64,000 nt of DNA from the NCBI GenBank assembly GCA_964447205.1, contig CAYUSB010000013.1, positions 62,001 through 126,000 on the forward strand, in the 5' to 3' direction. Source of the DNA: JAEUKH01 sp964447205. GTDB taxonomy: Bacteria; Myxococcota_A; Polyangia; Polyangiales; Ga0077539. The notes under the pieces are model-generated. The model was not told the DNA's origin, ran no database searches, and saw only the letters and a program-made list of their open reading frames with translations. Position 1 is the first letter of the stretch, and each line of letters opens with the position of its first letter. Both the position numbers and the translations under genes were made by a program. This document shows, one piece after another, positions 42,873 to 54,546 of this stretch.

Positions 42873-45799
42873 ATGGACGAAGGCCACCCCGACCCGTCGC
42901 GCCTGGGGCCCGTCTCCGAAGCCCTCGCCCTGCGCCTCGACCATAGCCTCCGCGGCCCCAAGGGCATCGTCCTGTGGTGCGACCCCGACGGGCGCTGGTT
43001 CGACTTCGTCGCCGCCCGCCCCACCCATCATCCCACCGTCGTCTTCGCGGGGAGCTGGCTCGCCTTCCTCCGCGACCTGGGGGCCCACCCCGAAGGCAAC
43101 GATCCCCAGCCGTTGTTGCTCTATGTTCCGGGCTTCGACCTTGGGGGGCTCGACGACACCCCGGCCTTCCCCTTGACCCGCCTCGCCTCGCTCTTCGCCC
43201 CCGACCTCCCGGCCCTCGTACGCGACCGTGCCGCGGGGAGGGTCACCCCGGCCGAGATCGCCGACTTCCTCGCGGGCCCCGACGGACGCTCTCTCGCCGC
43301 CGCCGACCGCTGGCTGGGAGCCCTCCACACGGCCCAGGAGGCCGCCCACAAGGCCGTCTACGAGCGGGTCACGCCCGACGTGCTCCTCGACGACCTCATC
43401 GCCCGCGTGGCCCATCAGGAACCCAAACTCCCCGGGCTCTCCCTCGCCGCCGAGGCCGACCATCAGGCCCTCGCCCGGCACCTCCATCGGGCCCTCGGGA
43501 TGGACGCCGCGTGGCGGGCCTTCTGCCGTCCGTTTCGCCCCACCGTGGGATCGACCGGGGAGGTCGAACGGCTGCTCCTCGACGTGGTGGCCTGGGTGCT
43601 CGCCGTGGAGTACGTCGACGACCTGCGACGCCCTCCGTACCTCGCGGCCCTCGCACCCCTCGGGGCCCTTCCGCCCGCCCTGGTGGCCACGTGTCGCGGA
43701 CTCGCCGAGCACCTGCGGAGCCGACACGCCGCGCAGTATCCGTCCCTCGCCGACGAGGTCGAGGAGATGCTACGCGAGGGCGAGCTCGGGCTACGACAGG
43801 CCGACGACCTCGGCCAGGTCGACACCTTCCGCGGGGAAGAACAACGCCTCCTCAAGGCGGCCGTCGAGGCCCTCGGGAAGGGACTCTGGACCGAGGCCCT
43901 GAGCCTGGCAGGGGGGAGGTTGGAGTCGGGGCGTTCGTTCTGGTTGCATCAGGCGGAGGAGGCCTCGTTGGCCCGGCGTTGGCTCTGGACCCTCGTGCAG
44001 AAGGCCGCCCGCCTCGGCGTGGCCCTCGACCCCGAGGTGACGGGCCCGTTCTGGAAGACGGCCTCCCTCGACGACGTGGCGGCCCGGTACACCCGCGACT
44101 GGAGCCCGGTCGATCTGGCCCATCGGCAGTTTGAGCAGGACGTCCTGGCCCGCCTCGACCCGCGGATGGAGCACTACGGGGCCCTGCAAGAGGTGGTGGT
44201 GCGCCTGCGCGAACGGTACCGACGTTGGGCCGACGCCCTCGCCGGGGCCTTCGCGAGGCGCTGCGTGGCCGAGGGGTTTCTCCCGTCGCCCTCCCTGCAA
44301 CAGCGGAACCTCTACGAGCAGGTGGTTCAGCCCCGGGTGGAGCAGGGCCAGCGGGTGGCCCTCTTCCTCGTCGACGCCCTGCGGTACGAGATGGCCACCG
44401 AGCTGCAGGGGCGCCTCGTGGGCGATGGGCGCCAGACCGAGCTCCGGCATCGCCTCGCCGAGCTCCCCACCCTCACCTCCGTCGGCATGAACGCCCTGTG
44501 CCCCGTGGCCCGTGACGGCCGCCTGCGGGTCGCCGGCCCCGACGGAACCTGGGGTTTTCGCGCCGGGGAGTTTGTGGTCTCGCGCCCCGAAGACCGGGCC
44601 CGGGCCATCGGGCAACGCAGCCTCGGCAAGACCACGGCCCTCCTGCTCAACCTCGCGGAGGTGTGCGCGGCCTCGCCCGACAAAGACCTTCAGAAGCGGG
44701 TGGCCCAGCGGAAGGTGATCGTGGTGCAGAGCCGCGAGATCGACGACGCGGGGGAGTCCAACGTGGGGCTCCGCACGTTTGACAGCGTGCTCAACGACCT
44801 CAAGACGGCGTGGCACCTCCTGCACGACGCCGGGGTCGACGTGGCGGTCTTCACCGCCGACCACGGGTTTCTCCTGCAGGACAGCACCACCCAGGTGGTC
44901 CCCTACGGCAACGCCCGCGAACCCAAACGTCGCCACGTCCTCGACCCCAACGTGCGCGACGCCCCGGGCCTGGTCTCGGTCCCCGTCGCGGCCCTCGGGT
45001 ACGACGGCCTCGAGGGCCACCTCGTGTTTCGCACCGACACCGCCGTGTTCGCCCACGGAAACCCCGGGGCCAGCTTCGTCCACGGCGGAAACTCCCTCCA
45101 GGAGCGGGTGATCCCCGTGCTCGTGGTGGAGGCCCCCCGCGGACACGCCGACAGCGCCCAGACCCACACGGTCACGGCGGAGGTCCTGCCTGCCATGATG
45201 GGCCTCGCAAGGGTTCGGCTGGGGTTGGTCCGCGATCGCCGGGAGGGCCTCGACCTCGGAGACGTGGCCGCGTTGGACGTGGCCGCCCGGGTGGTGGGGC
45301 GCGACGACCTCCGGGTCGACCTGCGGTACGTGACGGCCCCGGGGGTTCTGGAGGGCGGACGGATCACCCTGCCACTGCCCCTGACCGACGACGGGGTGGA
45401 GTGCCTCTTCGCGGTATTGGGCGTGGGCGACGCGCGGGTTCAGGTGGAGTTCTTCCACCCGGACAATCCGCGGAAGGTGAAGGCCGCGGTGCCCGGGCAC
45501 TGGTTTGATGTCACCGCGGGGGGCGTCCCGGCCGAGCCTGCGGCGAAGAAACCCGCGGGAGCGCGGGGCGTGGAGGCTGCGCCTGCGTGGAGCGAGGCCA
45601 TCGCCGACCCCGGGGTGCGCAAGGTGTTTCTGCACCTGGCAGCGCACGGGTCGATCACCGAACCCGAGGCCACCCAGATGCTCGGCAGCCCGCGGGCCTT
45701 CCGGCGGTTCTCCGCGGACTTCGAGACCTACCCGGTGCCGTTCAGGGTGCAGGTGGTTCAGGGGCCGGACGGCAAGCAGTTCTGGCGAGAGGGGGGAGC

Positions 45800-45803
<4 letters not shown>
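42873..45803 (+). CDS. pglZ: BREX protein PglZ (alkaline phosphatase-like)
   Basis: 976-residue BREX signature protein. The phosphatase-superfamily core is visible: RVALFLVDALRYEMATELQGRL (metal Asp and DALRYEM signature), LTSVGMNALCP (nucleophile region), FDSVLNDLKTAW and VAVFTADHGFLL (second metal site D-H). The last 70 residues (SEAIADPGVRKVFLHLAAHGSITEPEATQMLGSPRAFRRF) form a winged-helix-like tail typical of type 6 PglZ. ATG 42873 is preferred, since GTG 42864 and ATG 42750 lie in weaker sequence. The spacer before it, 42785-42872, shows no clear promoter. It overlaps brxD by four bases. Confidence 0.9.
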
Positions 45804-47106
<1,303 letters not shown>

Positions 47107-47107
<1 letters not shown>

Positions 47108-49209
47108 TGTCGGCCTTCGCGCGGTTGCATCCGCGGCTTCAGGAGGCCATCGGGCAGCGCCTCGGGTGGACGAGCCTGCGCCCCGTACAAGAGGCCGCGG
47201 CGGAGGCCCTGCTCGACGGGTGCAACGCGGTGGTCCTGGCCCCGACGGCGGGCGGAAAGACCGAGGCCGCGGTGTTTCCGGCCCTGTCGCGGGTGCTCAC
47301 GGCCGGGACTGGGGGCGTGTCGGTGCTCTACCTCGCGCCCCTCAAGGCCCTCCTCAACAACCTCGCCCCGCGGCTCGCGGGGTACACCGAGATGGTGGGC
47401 CTGCGGAGCTTCGTGTGGCACGGCGACATCGCCCCCAGCGACAAGCGGGCCTTCCTGGCCGAACCCGCCGACGTCCTGATGACCACCCCCGAGTCGCTGG
47501 AGGTGATGCTGCTGTCCCGGAAGGTGAAGTCGGCCGCCTTGTTTGCGGGGCTCCAGGTGGTGATCGTCGATGAGGTTCACGCGCTGGCGGGGAGCGACCG
47601 CGGGGCGCATTTGTTGAGCGTGGTGGAGCGGGCTGCCCGTCACAGCCCGAACGATCTCCAGCGGGTGGGTCTGAGCGCCACGGTGGGCAACCCCGCGGCC
47701 ATCCTGGCGTGGCTCCAGGGGACCTCACGGCGCACGGCCCGGGTGGTCGATCCGCCGCGGGGCAAGGGGCGTAAGGATCTCCTGGTGCTCTGCCGCGAGG
47801 CGGTGTCGGAGCTGGCGGAGGATGCGGCGGCGATGGGGGCGGGGCAGAAGAGCCTCGTGTTCTGCCAGAGCCGGGCGGCCACGGAGGTGCTGGCCCAGGC
47901 CATGCGGAGCGCGTCGATCGAGGTGTTTGTGCATCACGGGTCGGTGTCGGCGGAGGCCCGGGCGGAGGCCGAGCGGCAGTTTGCGACGGGTCACAACAAC
48001 GCCATCGTGTGCACGTCCACCCTGGAGCTGGGGATCGACGTGGGGGACCTCGACCGGGTGTTTCAGGTCAACGCGGCGGCCACGGTGTCGTCGTTTCTGC
48101 AGCGGATGGGGCGCACGGGGCGTCGGGCGGGGGCCGCGGCCAACACGACCTTTCTGTGCGACGACGGGATGGCGGTGCTGCAGTGCGTGGCGGTGATCGA
48201 GCTGGCCCGGGGGGGGTGGGTGGAGTCGGTTCGGTTGCACGACCGGTGTTGGCAGGTGTTGGTGCAGCAGTTGATGGCGATGGCCCTGGAGAGCCAGGGT
48301 GTGACCCCCGACGCGGCCTTCGGGCATCTGTCGGCGATGGCGGACTTCGCGGGGGTGACTCGCGCGGAGTTTGACCGACTGGTCGAGCACCTGACGGTGA
48401 AGGACTACCTCTTCGACGCGGGGGGACGGCTGGTGTTCGGCATCGCGGGGGAGAAGACCTTCGGCCGCAAGAACTACCAGGAGATGTACGCGGTCTTCAG
48501 CACGCCGCAGCTCTTCGCGGTGAAGACCCTGGACGGCGCCGACCTGGGGAGCATCGAGCAGGACTACGTCGACCGACTCGTGCCCAAGATGAGCGCGTTT
48601 CTGCTGGCGGGGCGACCGTGGCGGGTGGAGGCCATCCTGTGGCGCGATCGGGTGGTGCAGGTGACCCGGGCCCCGGAGGGGATCAAGCCGAGCTGGAGCG
48701 CCCGGACCCCGCAGTTTCTGAGCTGGGAAGTGTGCCGGGCCATGCGGTCGGCCCTGCTCGGGACGGAGGTCGCCCCGTACCTGCATCCCACGGCGGCGAA
48801 GGCCCTGCGGGCCCTGCGCGAGAGCCTCGGGGTGGTCGTCGAGGGCCCCGAGCCCTCCCTCGCCTGGGAGGGCACCACGGCCCAGTGGTGGAACTTCGCC
48901 GGCGGTCGCATCAACCACTCGCTCAAGCACGCCCTGGAGTTGGGTCACGGCTGGCGGGTCACGGCCGACAACCTCTCGTTGCGTGTGGAGTCGACCACCC
49001 CGTCGACGTTTCGGGAGGCCCTGGCGAGTCTGGCCACGCGCTCCGCCTGGGACGAGCCCGCCTTCGCGAAGAACCTACGGCGCAAGCTCCCGGACTACCG
49101 ACTGAGCAAGTTTCAGCCTGCGATGCCCGAGGCCATGGCCCGGGAGATGGTGGCCGCGTACCTGCTGGACGTCGACGGGGCCGTGGGGCTTCTGCAAGGG
49201 TTGGCGTGA
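47107..49209 (+). CDS. brxHI: BREX helicase BrxHI (Lhr-like DEAD/DEAH)
   Basis: 700-residue superfamily 2 helicase. Motif I is APTAGGKT at 45-52, motif II is DEVH at 155-158, SAT appears in VGLSATVGNP, and the second RecA domain shows VFCQSRAATEVLAQAM, IVCTSTLELGIDVGDLDRVFQV and QRMGRTGRRAG. A C-terminal Lhr-like extension completes it. BrxHI with BrxD is typical of type 6 BREX and may remodel nucleic acid during defence. TGATG couples it to brxD. The next gene starts 45 bp later on the same strand. Confidence 0.9.
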
Positions 49210-49254
49210 GGGGATGAAGGAGTCCACAGTGCACGCCAGCGCGAGGAGATGCGG

Positions 49255-50388
49255 ATGATCACGGCGTTTCACGCCCAGAACCTCAAGGGATTCGTCGATG
49301 TGCGGACGTCGTTGGGTCCGCTGACGGTGCTGGTCGGGCCCAACGGGGCGGGCAAGTCGACGCTGTTGGACGGCCTCCACTGGCTGCTGCAACTGGCCAG
49401 ACCGCCCGCATCGGCCACGGCCCTTGGTAGGGCGGGCGAGCTGTTTCAGGGGCGCGACCAGTTCGCCTCGATCTTGCGTCAGCCCGACAGCCTCCAACTT
49501 CTGTTGGAGGCGACCTTGGAGGGCGATGGCATCTTCTCGGCCCAACTTCAGGCCAATGCGCTTCGAGCGCTGGAGACGGTTGTTCTCCAGAAAGATGGGG
49601 CGAGCGTGGGCTACCCCTTTCACCCCGGGGCGCGCGATGACTTCTTTGAAGCGCTTCGTGGGGCCGACCTGGACAGCGTCGTCCGTCTCAACCTGGATGT
49701 CGAGGCCCTCGCCACTCCGTCCAAAGCGGCCACCAAACGGCCTTCGATCCGCCCGGATGGCGCGGGTCTGCCCACCCTGCTGCAGTACCTCGCGGGCGAG
49801 CGAGATGGACGCCTGGAGCGCATCGAGGCCGACCTGAAGCAGCTCGTGCCCTCCTTTCGCCGTGTGAGGATGCCACCGACGACGCTCCAAGAGCAGACGA
49901 CGGAGCTGGTCCGTTTCGGTCAGGACACGGTGCCTCGTACCCTGACCCAGCAGGTGGCGGGCTACCGCCTCGAGGTGGAGTTCGAGGGGGTAGGACCGAT
50001 CCCCGCGGAGCACACGAGCGAAGGCACGTTGCTGGCGTTGGGCCTGCTGACGGTGCTGCACGCCGATCCGCCCAGCATGTTGCTGATCGACGACGCCGAT
50101 CGCGCGTTGCACCCGGCGGCCCAAGGGCATCTGATGGTCCTGCTCAAGGCGTTGATGCGCGACCGCCCCGCGCTGCAGGTGGTGCTGACGACGCACTCGC
50201 CCGACCTCGTCGACGCCTGCTCGCCCGAGGAGGTGCGGGTGCTTGGGCGAGACGACGCGGGCGCCCCGCACATCGCGGAGCTCACCGCGCACCCCGATGC
50301 GGCCCGCTGGCTCAAGATGATGCGCGTCGGGGAGTTCTGGTCGACGGTCGGGGAGGGCTGGGTCGCCGCTGCGGAGGGCGGTGGATGA
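49255..50388 (+). CDS. AAA ATPase, OLD/AriA-like
   Basis: 377 residues. ITAFHAQNLKGFVDVRTSLGPLTVLVGPNGAGKSTLLDGL contains the Walker A; SMLLIDDADRALHPAAQGHL is the Walker B and D-loop, and QVVLTTHSPDLVDACSPEEVR ends the ATPase. This is the RecF/OLD-type ABC ATPase without a fused nuclease. GAGGAG at 49243-49248 is six bases before ATG 49255, so this start is preferred over ATG 49249, which touches the Shine-Dalgarno sequence. The stop overlaps a TOPRIM-like gene in ATGA, the arrangement of PARIS-type ATPase/TOPRIM pairs. It could ride on the BREX transcript. Confidence 0.82.
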   Translation: MITAFHAQNLKGFVDVRTSLGPLTVLVGPNGAGKSTLLDGLHWLLQLARPPASATALGRAGELFQGRDQFASILRQPDSLQLLLEATLEGDGIFSAQLQANALRALETVVLQKDGASVGYPFHPGARDDFFEALRGADLDSVVRLNLDVEALATPSKAATKRPSIRPDGAGLPTLLQYLAGERDGRLERIEADLKQLVPSFRRVRMPPTTLQEQTTELVRFGQDTVPRTLTQQVAGYRLEVEFEGVGPIPAEHTSEGTLLALGLLTVLHADPPSMLLIDDADRALHPAAQGHLMVLLKALMRDRPALQVVLTTHSPDLVDACSPEEVRVLGRDDAGAPHIAELTAHPDAARWLKMMRVGEFWSTVGEGWVAAAEGGG

Positions 50389-51188
50389 CCACCCTGCTGA
50401 TTCTGGGCGAGGACGTCGCGCACGGGGCCCTGGCGGGCGAGCTGGTTCGTCGCACCCTGGTGGCACACGCAGAAGTCGTCGACGCGCAGTGGTTTGTGGA
50501 CCACCCGGAGGCGGCTCTGTCCTGGCAGGGCGAGGAGGATCTGGGCGAGGTCCGGCCCGGGTTGCGGTATACGAAGAGCTCGGCGGCGGGGAAGAAGCTC
50601 AAGCTCAGGGGCCGATGGCCAGAGGGGCACGTCGTCCCCGAGGAGTCTGGTGCCCCGGGCTTTCAGTATTGGCGCGGTGTGCTGACCTGGGCCCTGCTGC
50701 AGGCGGACGTCGCGGGCATCGTGGTCGTCACGGACACCGACGGCATGGACCAGACATCGCTGGCCCGTGTGGCTGAGAAGCTGCCAGCCATCGACCGCCC
50801 CGATGCGCCCCGCCCGATCGTGCTCGGCATCGCCCATCAGGACGCCGAGGGGTGGTTGGTGCTGGGCTTCGTGCCGAGGGATGCCAACGAGAGAAGGCGC
50901 CATGCCGCGCTGGTTCGGGCCCTCGCGTTTGACCCCCTGAAGGCCCCGCATCGCCTCACGGCCCGCCCCAACGAGGCCCGCACCGATGCCAAGCGGGTGC
51001 TCCGCCAGCTTCTCTGGGCCGAAGACCGATCGAAGGCCATCGGTCGGGAAGAGATCGTGGCGGTCGTGGAGCGTTGTCTGCCCAGCGCCGAGGTCATCGA
51101 CGCCGACGGCGCGGGCTGCGGTCTCAAGGACTTTGTGGCGGCGGTCAGGCGCAGGCTGTCGCCCCTGTTCGGCCTGCCGCCAGGGTAA
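50385..51188 (+). CDS. TOPRIM-like nuclease partner
   Basis: 267 residues. It opens LLILGEDVAHGALAGELVRRTL, the Glu-Asp at 9-10 taking the place of the catalytic glutamate. A later strand IVVVTDTDG gives D117-T-D119, and AHQDAEGWLVL (150-160) resembles the E-x-W helix of DUF4276-type TOPRIM proteins. These are the three acidic landmarks of TOPRIM nuclease folds. It is coupled to the ATPase upstream, so the pair resembles PARIS (AriA ATPase with AriB TOPRIM) or a split OLD protein. It ends six bases before the stop of the convergent helicase gene. Confidence 0.7.
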   Translation: MTTLLILGEDVAHGALAGELVRRTLVAHAEVVDAQWFVDHPEAALSWQGEEDLGEVRPGLRYTKSSAAGKKLKLRGRWPEGHVVPEESGAPGFQYWRGVLTWALLQADVAGIVVVTDTDGMDQTSLARVAEKLPAIDRPDAPRPIVLGIAHQDAEGWLVLGFVPRDANERRRHAALVRALAFDPLKAPHRLTARPNEARTDAKRVLRQLLWAEDRSKAIGREEIVAVVERCLPSAEVIDADGAGCGLKDFVAAVRRRLSPLFGLPPG

Positions 51189-51194
51189 GGCCGT

Positions 51195-53966
51195 CTACGC
51201 CGTGGCGGTCTGGGGCACGAGGGCGGCCCCGGCGGAGCACATCCGGCAGTGGTCGCATTGGGAGCAGCGGGTGGTCTCGGGGGCCACCGGGAGCTGGTTG
51301 CGGCGCAGGGCGGAGGCGGCCTTCTGGATCTCCTGGGTGACGGCCTGGAGGAAGTCGTCGTCGACGGCCCGGGGCTTCTTGCGCTGCTCGTCGAGCTCCC
51401 AGATCTCGACGTAGTCGGCGCTGCGGGCCGTGAGCTCGCGGTACCCGAGGGCGTAGATGTGGAGCTGGGTCTCGGTGACGGCCTCGTCCTGGGCCCGGGC
51501 CGTGCTCTTGAAGTCGACGATGCTGGTCTCGTCGGTGTCGCGTCGGTAGACGAGGTCGATGCGGCCGGCCACGGAGACGCCGTTGCCGAGGGAGAGGGAG
51601 ATGGCCTTCTCGGCAAACTCCACCTGGGCCAGGAGCTTCTGGTTCTGCAGGAGGTAGCCCGAGAGGACCTTGGCCCCAGCCTCGCGCAGGGTGTCCTTCA
51701 TGGCGGGGTAGGCATAGGGGAGGTGGAGGTGGGTGTCGAGCAGGGCGGGGACGTCGGCCACGGAGGAGGGCAGTCCGTCGAGGGCGCGTTTGTGCACCTC
51801 GGCGAGGGCGTTGTGCAGGGACTTGCCGTAGCCCAGGGCCTCGGAGAGCGGGGCGTTGAAGCCGTAGAGCACCCGGAGCTTGAACTGGTAGGGGCACTCG
51901 AAGAAGTACTTGAGCTCGCTGAAGGAGAGGGTGACGTTGGCCACCCCCGCGCGGGGGACGGGGGCCGCACGCGGGCGGGCGTCGAGGGAGGTAGGAAAAC
52001 GTTTGACGTGTTTGGAGCCGTGGAGAAACTCGACGTACTCCGAAGGGTATTTGGCCCGGTTGTTGTTGGGCACCGGGGCCCAGGACACGAAGAGGAACTT
52101 CTGGGCCCGCGTGAGGGCCACGTAGAAGAGCCGGCGTTCGTCCTCGGGGGAGCCGCGGTAGCGGGGGGCGTCGACGATGGCGGCCTCGGGCAGGAGGTGC
52201 CACACGCTCGGCCCGCCGATTCCGCCCATGGGGAAGCGGTTGCGCAGGAGGCCCGGGAGAAACACCACGGGCCACTCGAGGCCCTTGGCCTTGTGGACGG
52301 TGAGGATGCGCACGGCGTCGGGGTTGGCGTGGGCGTTCTTCTGGAGCCCTTCGCTGTACTCGTCCTGGGCGGAGTGCTCGAGGAAGCCGCCGAAGGACTC
52401 GTACTTGTCGAGGGGCTTGGAGTGGTAGTGGATGGTCTCGAAGTCGGAGATGAGCTGGGAGAACTGCCCGAGGTTGTAGAAGACCACCTCGCCCCGCCCC
52501 GCGGGGACCCGCTCCTCGCGCAGCCCGGCGACCTCCAGGGCGTCGAGGAAGAGGGTCTGGAGGTTGTAGACGGGGTGGCGCTGGAGCTCGTCGTCGTGGA
52601 GGCGCTCTTTGCGCTCGGCGGCGAAGGCCATGAAGCGGGTGAGGTCGTCGTCGGTGAGGCCGAGGTCGGCGAGGCGCCAGGCGTTCTCCAGGGCCGTGGC
52701 GTCGGTCTGGAGCCGGTCGACCATGAAGTAGAAGAGGGCCCGGGCGGCGTTGGCCTCGCGGGTGTCGAAGAGGGTGTTCATCCCCTGGATGACGTAGGGG
52801 ATGCCCACGGCGGTGAGGGCCTTGACGAGGAGGGCGGCGTTCTTCCGCAGGCCCGAGCGCAGGAGGATGGCGCAGTCTGACCAGCACAGGCCCCGGGGGG
52901 TGCCCTTGTCGTCGAAGGCGATCCCGTGCAGCGACTGGAGGGTCTTGACGATGTGTTCGGCCTCGGCCTCGGGGTTGGCGAAGCCGAGGCACTGCACGTC
53001 CCCGACCTCGCTCGGTTGGGCGTCGGTACCCTTCATCTCCTTCGGCAGGCGCTTCTGGTTTTGCACGATGAAGTCGCGGGCGATGCCCACGATCGTGTTG
53101 CTGGAGCGGAAGTTTTCCTCGAGCCGTACGGTGGTGACGTGGGGGTAGCGCTCGGCGAAGGTGAGGATGTTGCGCACGTCGGCCCCGTTCCACTGGTAGA
53201 TGGTCTGGTCGTCGTCGCCGACGACGCAGAGCCACGCCCCGAGCCGGCCGAGGGCCGCGACCACCTTCTCCTGGATGGGGTTTACGTCCTGGTACTCGTC
53301 GACGATGACGTGTTTGACCCGGGCGGCGAGCCGGGCCCGCATCGCGGGATGGGTCTCCAGGGCCGTGACGGCGTGCTCCATGATGGCGGTGAAGTCGAGG
53401 TACCGCTTCTGCTCCAGGAGCTGCCGATAGAGGGGCAGGCCCGCGGCCACGGTGTTGCCTTCGAGGGCCTCGGGGCGAACGTCGGCCTGTCGGAGCAGGT
53501 CGAGGGCCCCGTGGTACCGGCCGGTGTCGATGTACCGACGGAGCTGTTTGCCTTGCAGGTCGACGCTGCGGGCGAGGCCGCTCTGTTGGGAGTATCGGTC
53601 GATGAAGAGGTGCTGCTGCACCTCGTTGAGCACGTCGAACTTGAGGAAGGCCGGGATCTCGTCGTTGAGGAGCTGCTTGCAGAAGCCGTGGATGGTCCCG
53701 ACGAACATCTCGGCCATGCCGGGGATGGGGCCGAGGGCCTCCTGGACGCGGCTGTGGATGCGGTCTTTGAGCTCGGCCGCGGCCTTCTCGGTGAAGGTGA
53801 AGGCGACGATGTTGGCGGGCACGAGGCGATCCCGGGCTTGGGGGCGCAGGAGCTCGACGACCCGGCGGGCGACCACCTCGGTCTTGCCCGAGCCGGCGCA
53901 GGCGATGAGCTGGAGGTGCCCGTCGCGGTGGGCGATGGCGCTGCGTTGGGTGTCGGTGAGCTGCAT
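51195..53966 (-). CDS. UvrD/Rep-type helicase fused to a Cys-cluster PD-(D/E)XK nuclease
   Basis: 923-residue superfamily 1 helicase. Motif I is ACAGSGKT (22-29), then AFTFTEKAAAELKDRI (Ia), HVIVDEYQDVNPIQ (II), VVGDDDQTIYQWNGAD (III), LEENFRS (IV), TVHKAKGLEWPVVFLPGL (V) and LFYVALTRAQ (VI). The C-terminus carries a RecB/AddB-like nuclease: GRIDLVYRRD, then SIVDFKS (catalytic D-x-K), Q-LHIYALGY, and cysteines in FFECPYQFK plus CSQCDHCRMC suited to a 4Fe-4S cluster. ATG 53966 starts the helicase domain and has GAGG upstream. It is third in an operon behind the ATPase and TOPRIM-like genes (25-bp gap). Confidence 0.9.
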   Translation of the reverse strand: MQLTDTQRSAIAHRDGHLQLIACAGSGKTEVVARRVVELLRPQARDRLVPANIVAFTFTEKAAAELKDRIHSRVQEALGPIPGMAEMFVGTIHGFCKQLLNDEIPAFLKFDVLNEVQQHLFIDRYSQQSGLARSVDLQGKQLRRYIDTGRYHGALDLLRQADVRPEALEGNTVAAGLPLYRQLLEQKRYLDFTAIMEHAVTALETHPAMRARLAARVKHVIVDEYQDVNPIQEKVVAALGRLGAWLCVVGDDDQTIYQWNGADVRNILTFAERYPHVTTVRLEENFRSSNTIVGIARDFIVQNQKRLPKEMKGTDAQPSEVGDVQCLGFANPEAEAEHIVKTLQSLHGIAFDDKGTPRGLCWSDCAILLRSGLRKNAALLVKALTAVGIPYVIQGMNTLFDTREANAARALFYFMVDRLQTDATALENAWRLADLGLTDDDLTRFMAFAAERKERLHDDELQRHPVYNLQTLFLDALEVAGLREERVPAGRGEVVFYNLGQFSQLISDFETIHYHSKPLDKYESFGGFLEHSAQDEYSEGLQKNAHANPDAVRILTVHKAKGLEWPVVFLPGLLRNRFPMGGIGGPSVWHLLPEAAIVDAPRYRGSPEDERRLFYVALTRAQKFLFVSWAPVPNNNRAKYPSEYVEFLHGSKHVKRFPTSLDARPRAAPVPRAGVANVTLSFSELKYFFECPYQFKLRVLYGFNAPLSEALGYGKSLHNALAEVHKRALDGLPSSVADVPALLDTHLHLPYAYPAMKDTLREAGAKVLSGYLLQNQKLLAQVEFAEKAISLSLGNGVSVAGRIDLVYRRDTDETSIVDFKSTARAQDEAVTETQLHIYALGYRELTARSADYVEIWELDEQRKKPRAVDDDFLQAVTQEIQKAASALRRNQLPVAPETTRCSQCDHCRMCSAGAALVPQTATA

Positions 53967-53991
53967 GGACGACCTCGAAGGGGGAAAAGGC

Positions 53992-54546
53992 TCAGGGATC
54001 GAGCCGCGCGAACTCGGCGTCCGACGCCCGCATCGACGGCGGGCAGCACGGAGGGCGGGGTTGCCGGTGCGGGTGCAGCAGGTAGCCCGCTCGCGCACAC
54101 TCCCTCTCGCTGCGTTCGGTGGTCCACCCCATCTTCTGGTCCTCTGGCACGACCTCGTTCGTGAGGAGGTGCTCTGCCCACGTCTCGATCTCCCAACGCG
54201 GGATCGCGTGGACGATCGCCTCGTCGGGACTCCGAGCGGCCATCGGAGGTGTGGTGGTGGCGAGGGCCTGATCGAGGGCCGCGTGTCGCGTGGCAACGGG
54301 CGCCTCGTCTGCGTCGGTGACGACCACGAGGGCCTTGTAGACGTGATTGCGCTTCGCCCGATAGGCCTGCACCTCGATCGGGTAACGGGCTTCGACCCAG
54401 TGCTTGCCCGAGCCGATGCCCTTGGGGTGGACCTCCTGCCGGACATCGCGACGGGGGATTCCCCATCGCGTGACGAGGTGATTCTCGACGAAGCGTGCGC
54501 CTGCGAGGTCTTCGGCGAGGATGATGTACCGCGCGGTGCGCGCCAT
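53992..54546 (-). CDS. TOPRIM-like protein (DUF4276-like)
   Basis: 184 residues. ARYIILAEDLAGARFVENHL supplies E12-D13, VVVTDAD supplies D78 and D80, and IPRWEIETWAEHLL (115-128) the conserved E-x-E-x-W helix: the order and spacing of DUF4276-type TOPRIM proteins. The last 35 residues are Pro/Cys/Arg-rich. Its ATG overlaps the stop of the ATPase gene by one base (TGATG). With that ATPase it equals the two halves of an OLD/GajA protein made as separate chains, and the UvrD-like gene follows on the same strand, as gajB follows gajA in Gabija. Confidence 0.72.
   Translation of the reverse strand: MARTARYIILAEDLAGARFVENHLVTRWGIPRRDVRQEVHPKGIGSGKHWVEARYPIEVQAYRAKRNHVYKALVVVTDADEAPVATRHAALDQALATTTPPMAARSPDEAIVHAIPRWEIETWAEHLLTNEVVPEDQKMGWTTERSERECARAGYLLHPHRQPRPPCCPPSMRASDAEFARLDP

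Noticed and set aside
51195..53966. Housekeeping AddA/RecB or UvrD repair helicase unrelated to defence
   Set aside because: Not excluded, but its 25-bp gap to the TOPRIM-like gene on the same strand and its place inside the island favour a defence operon.
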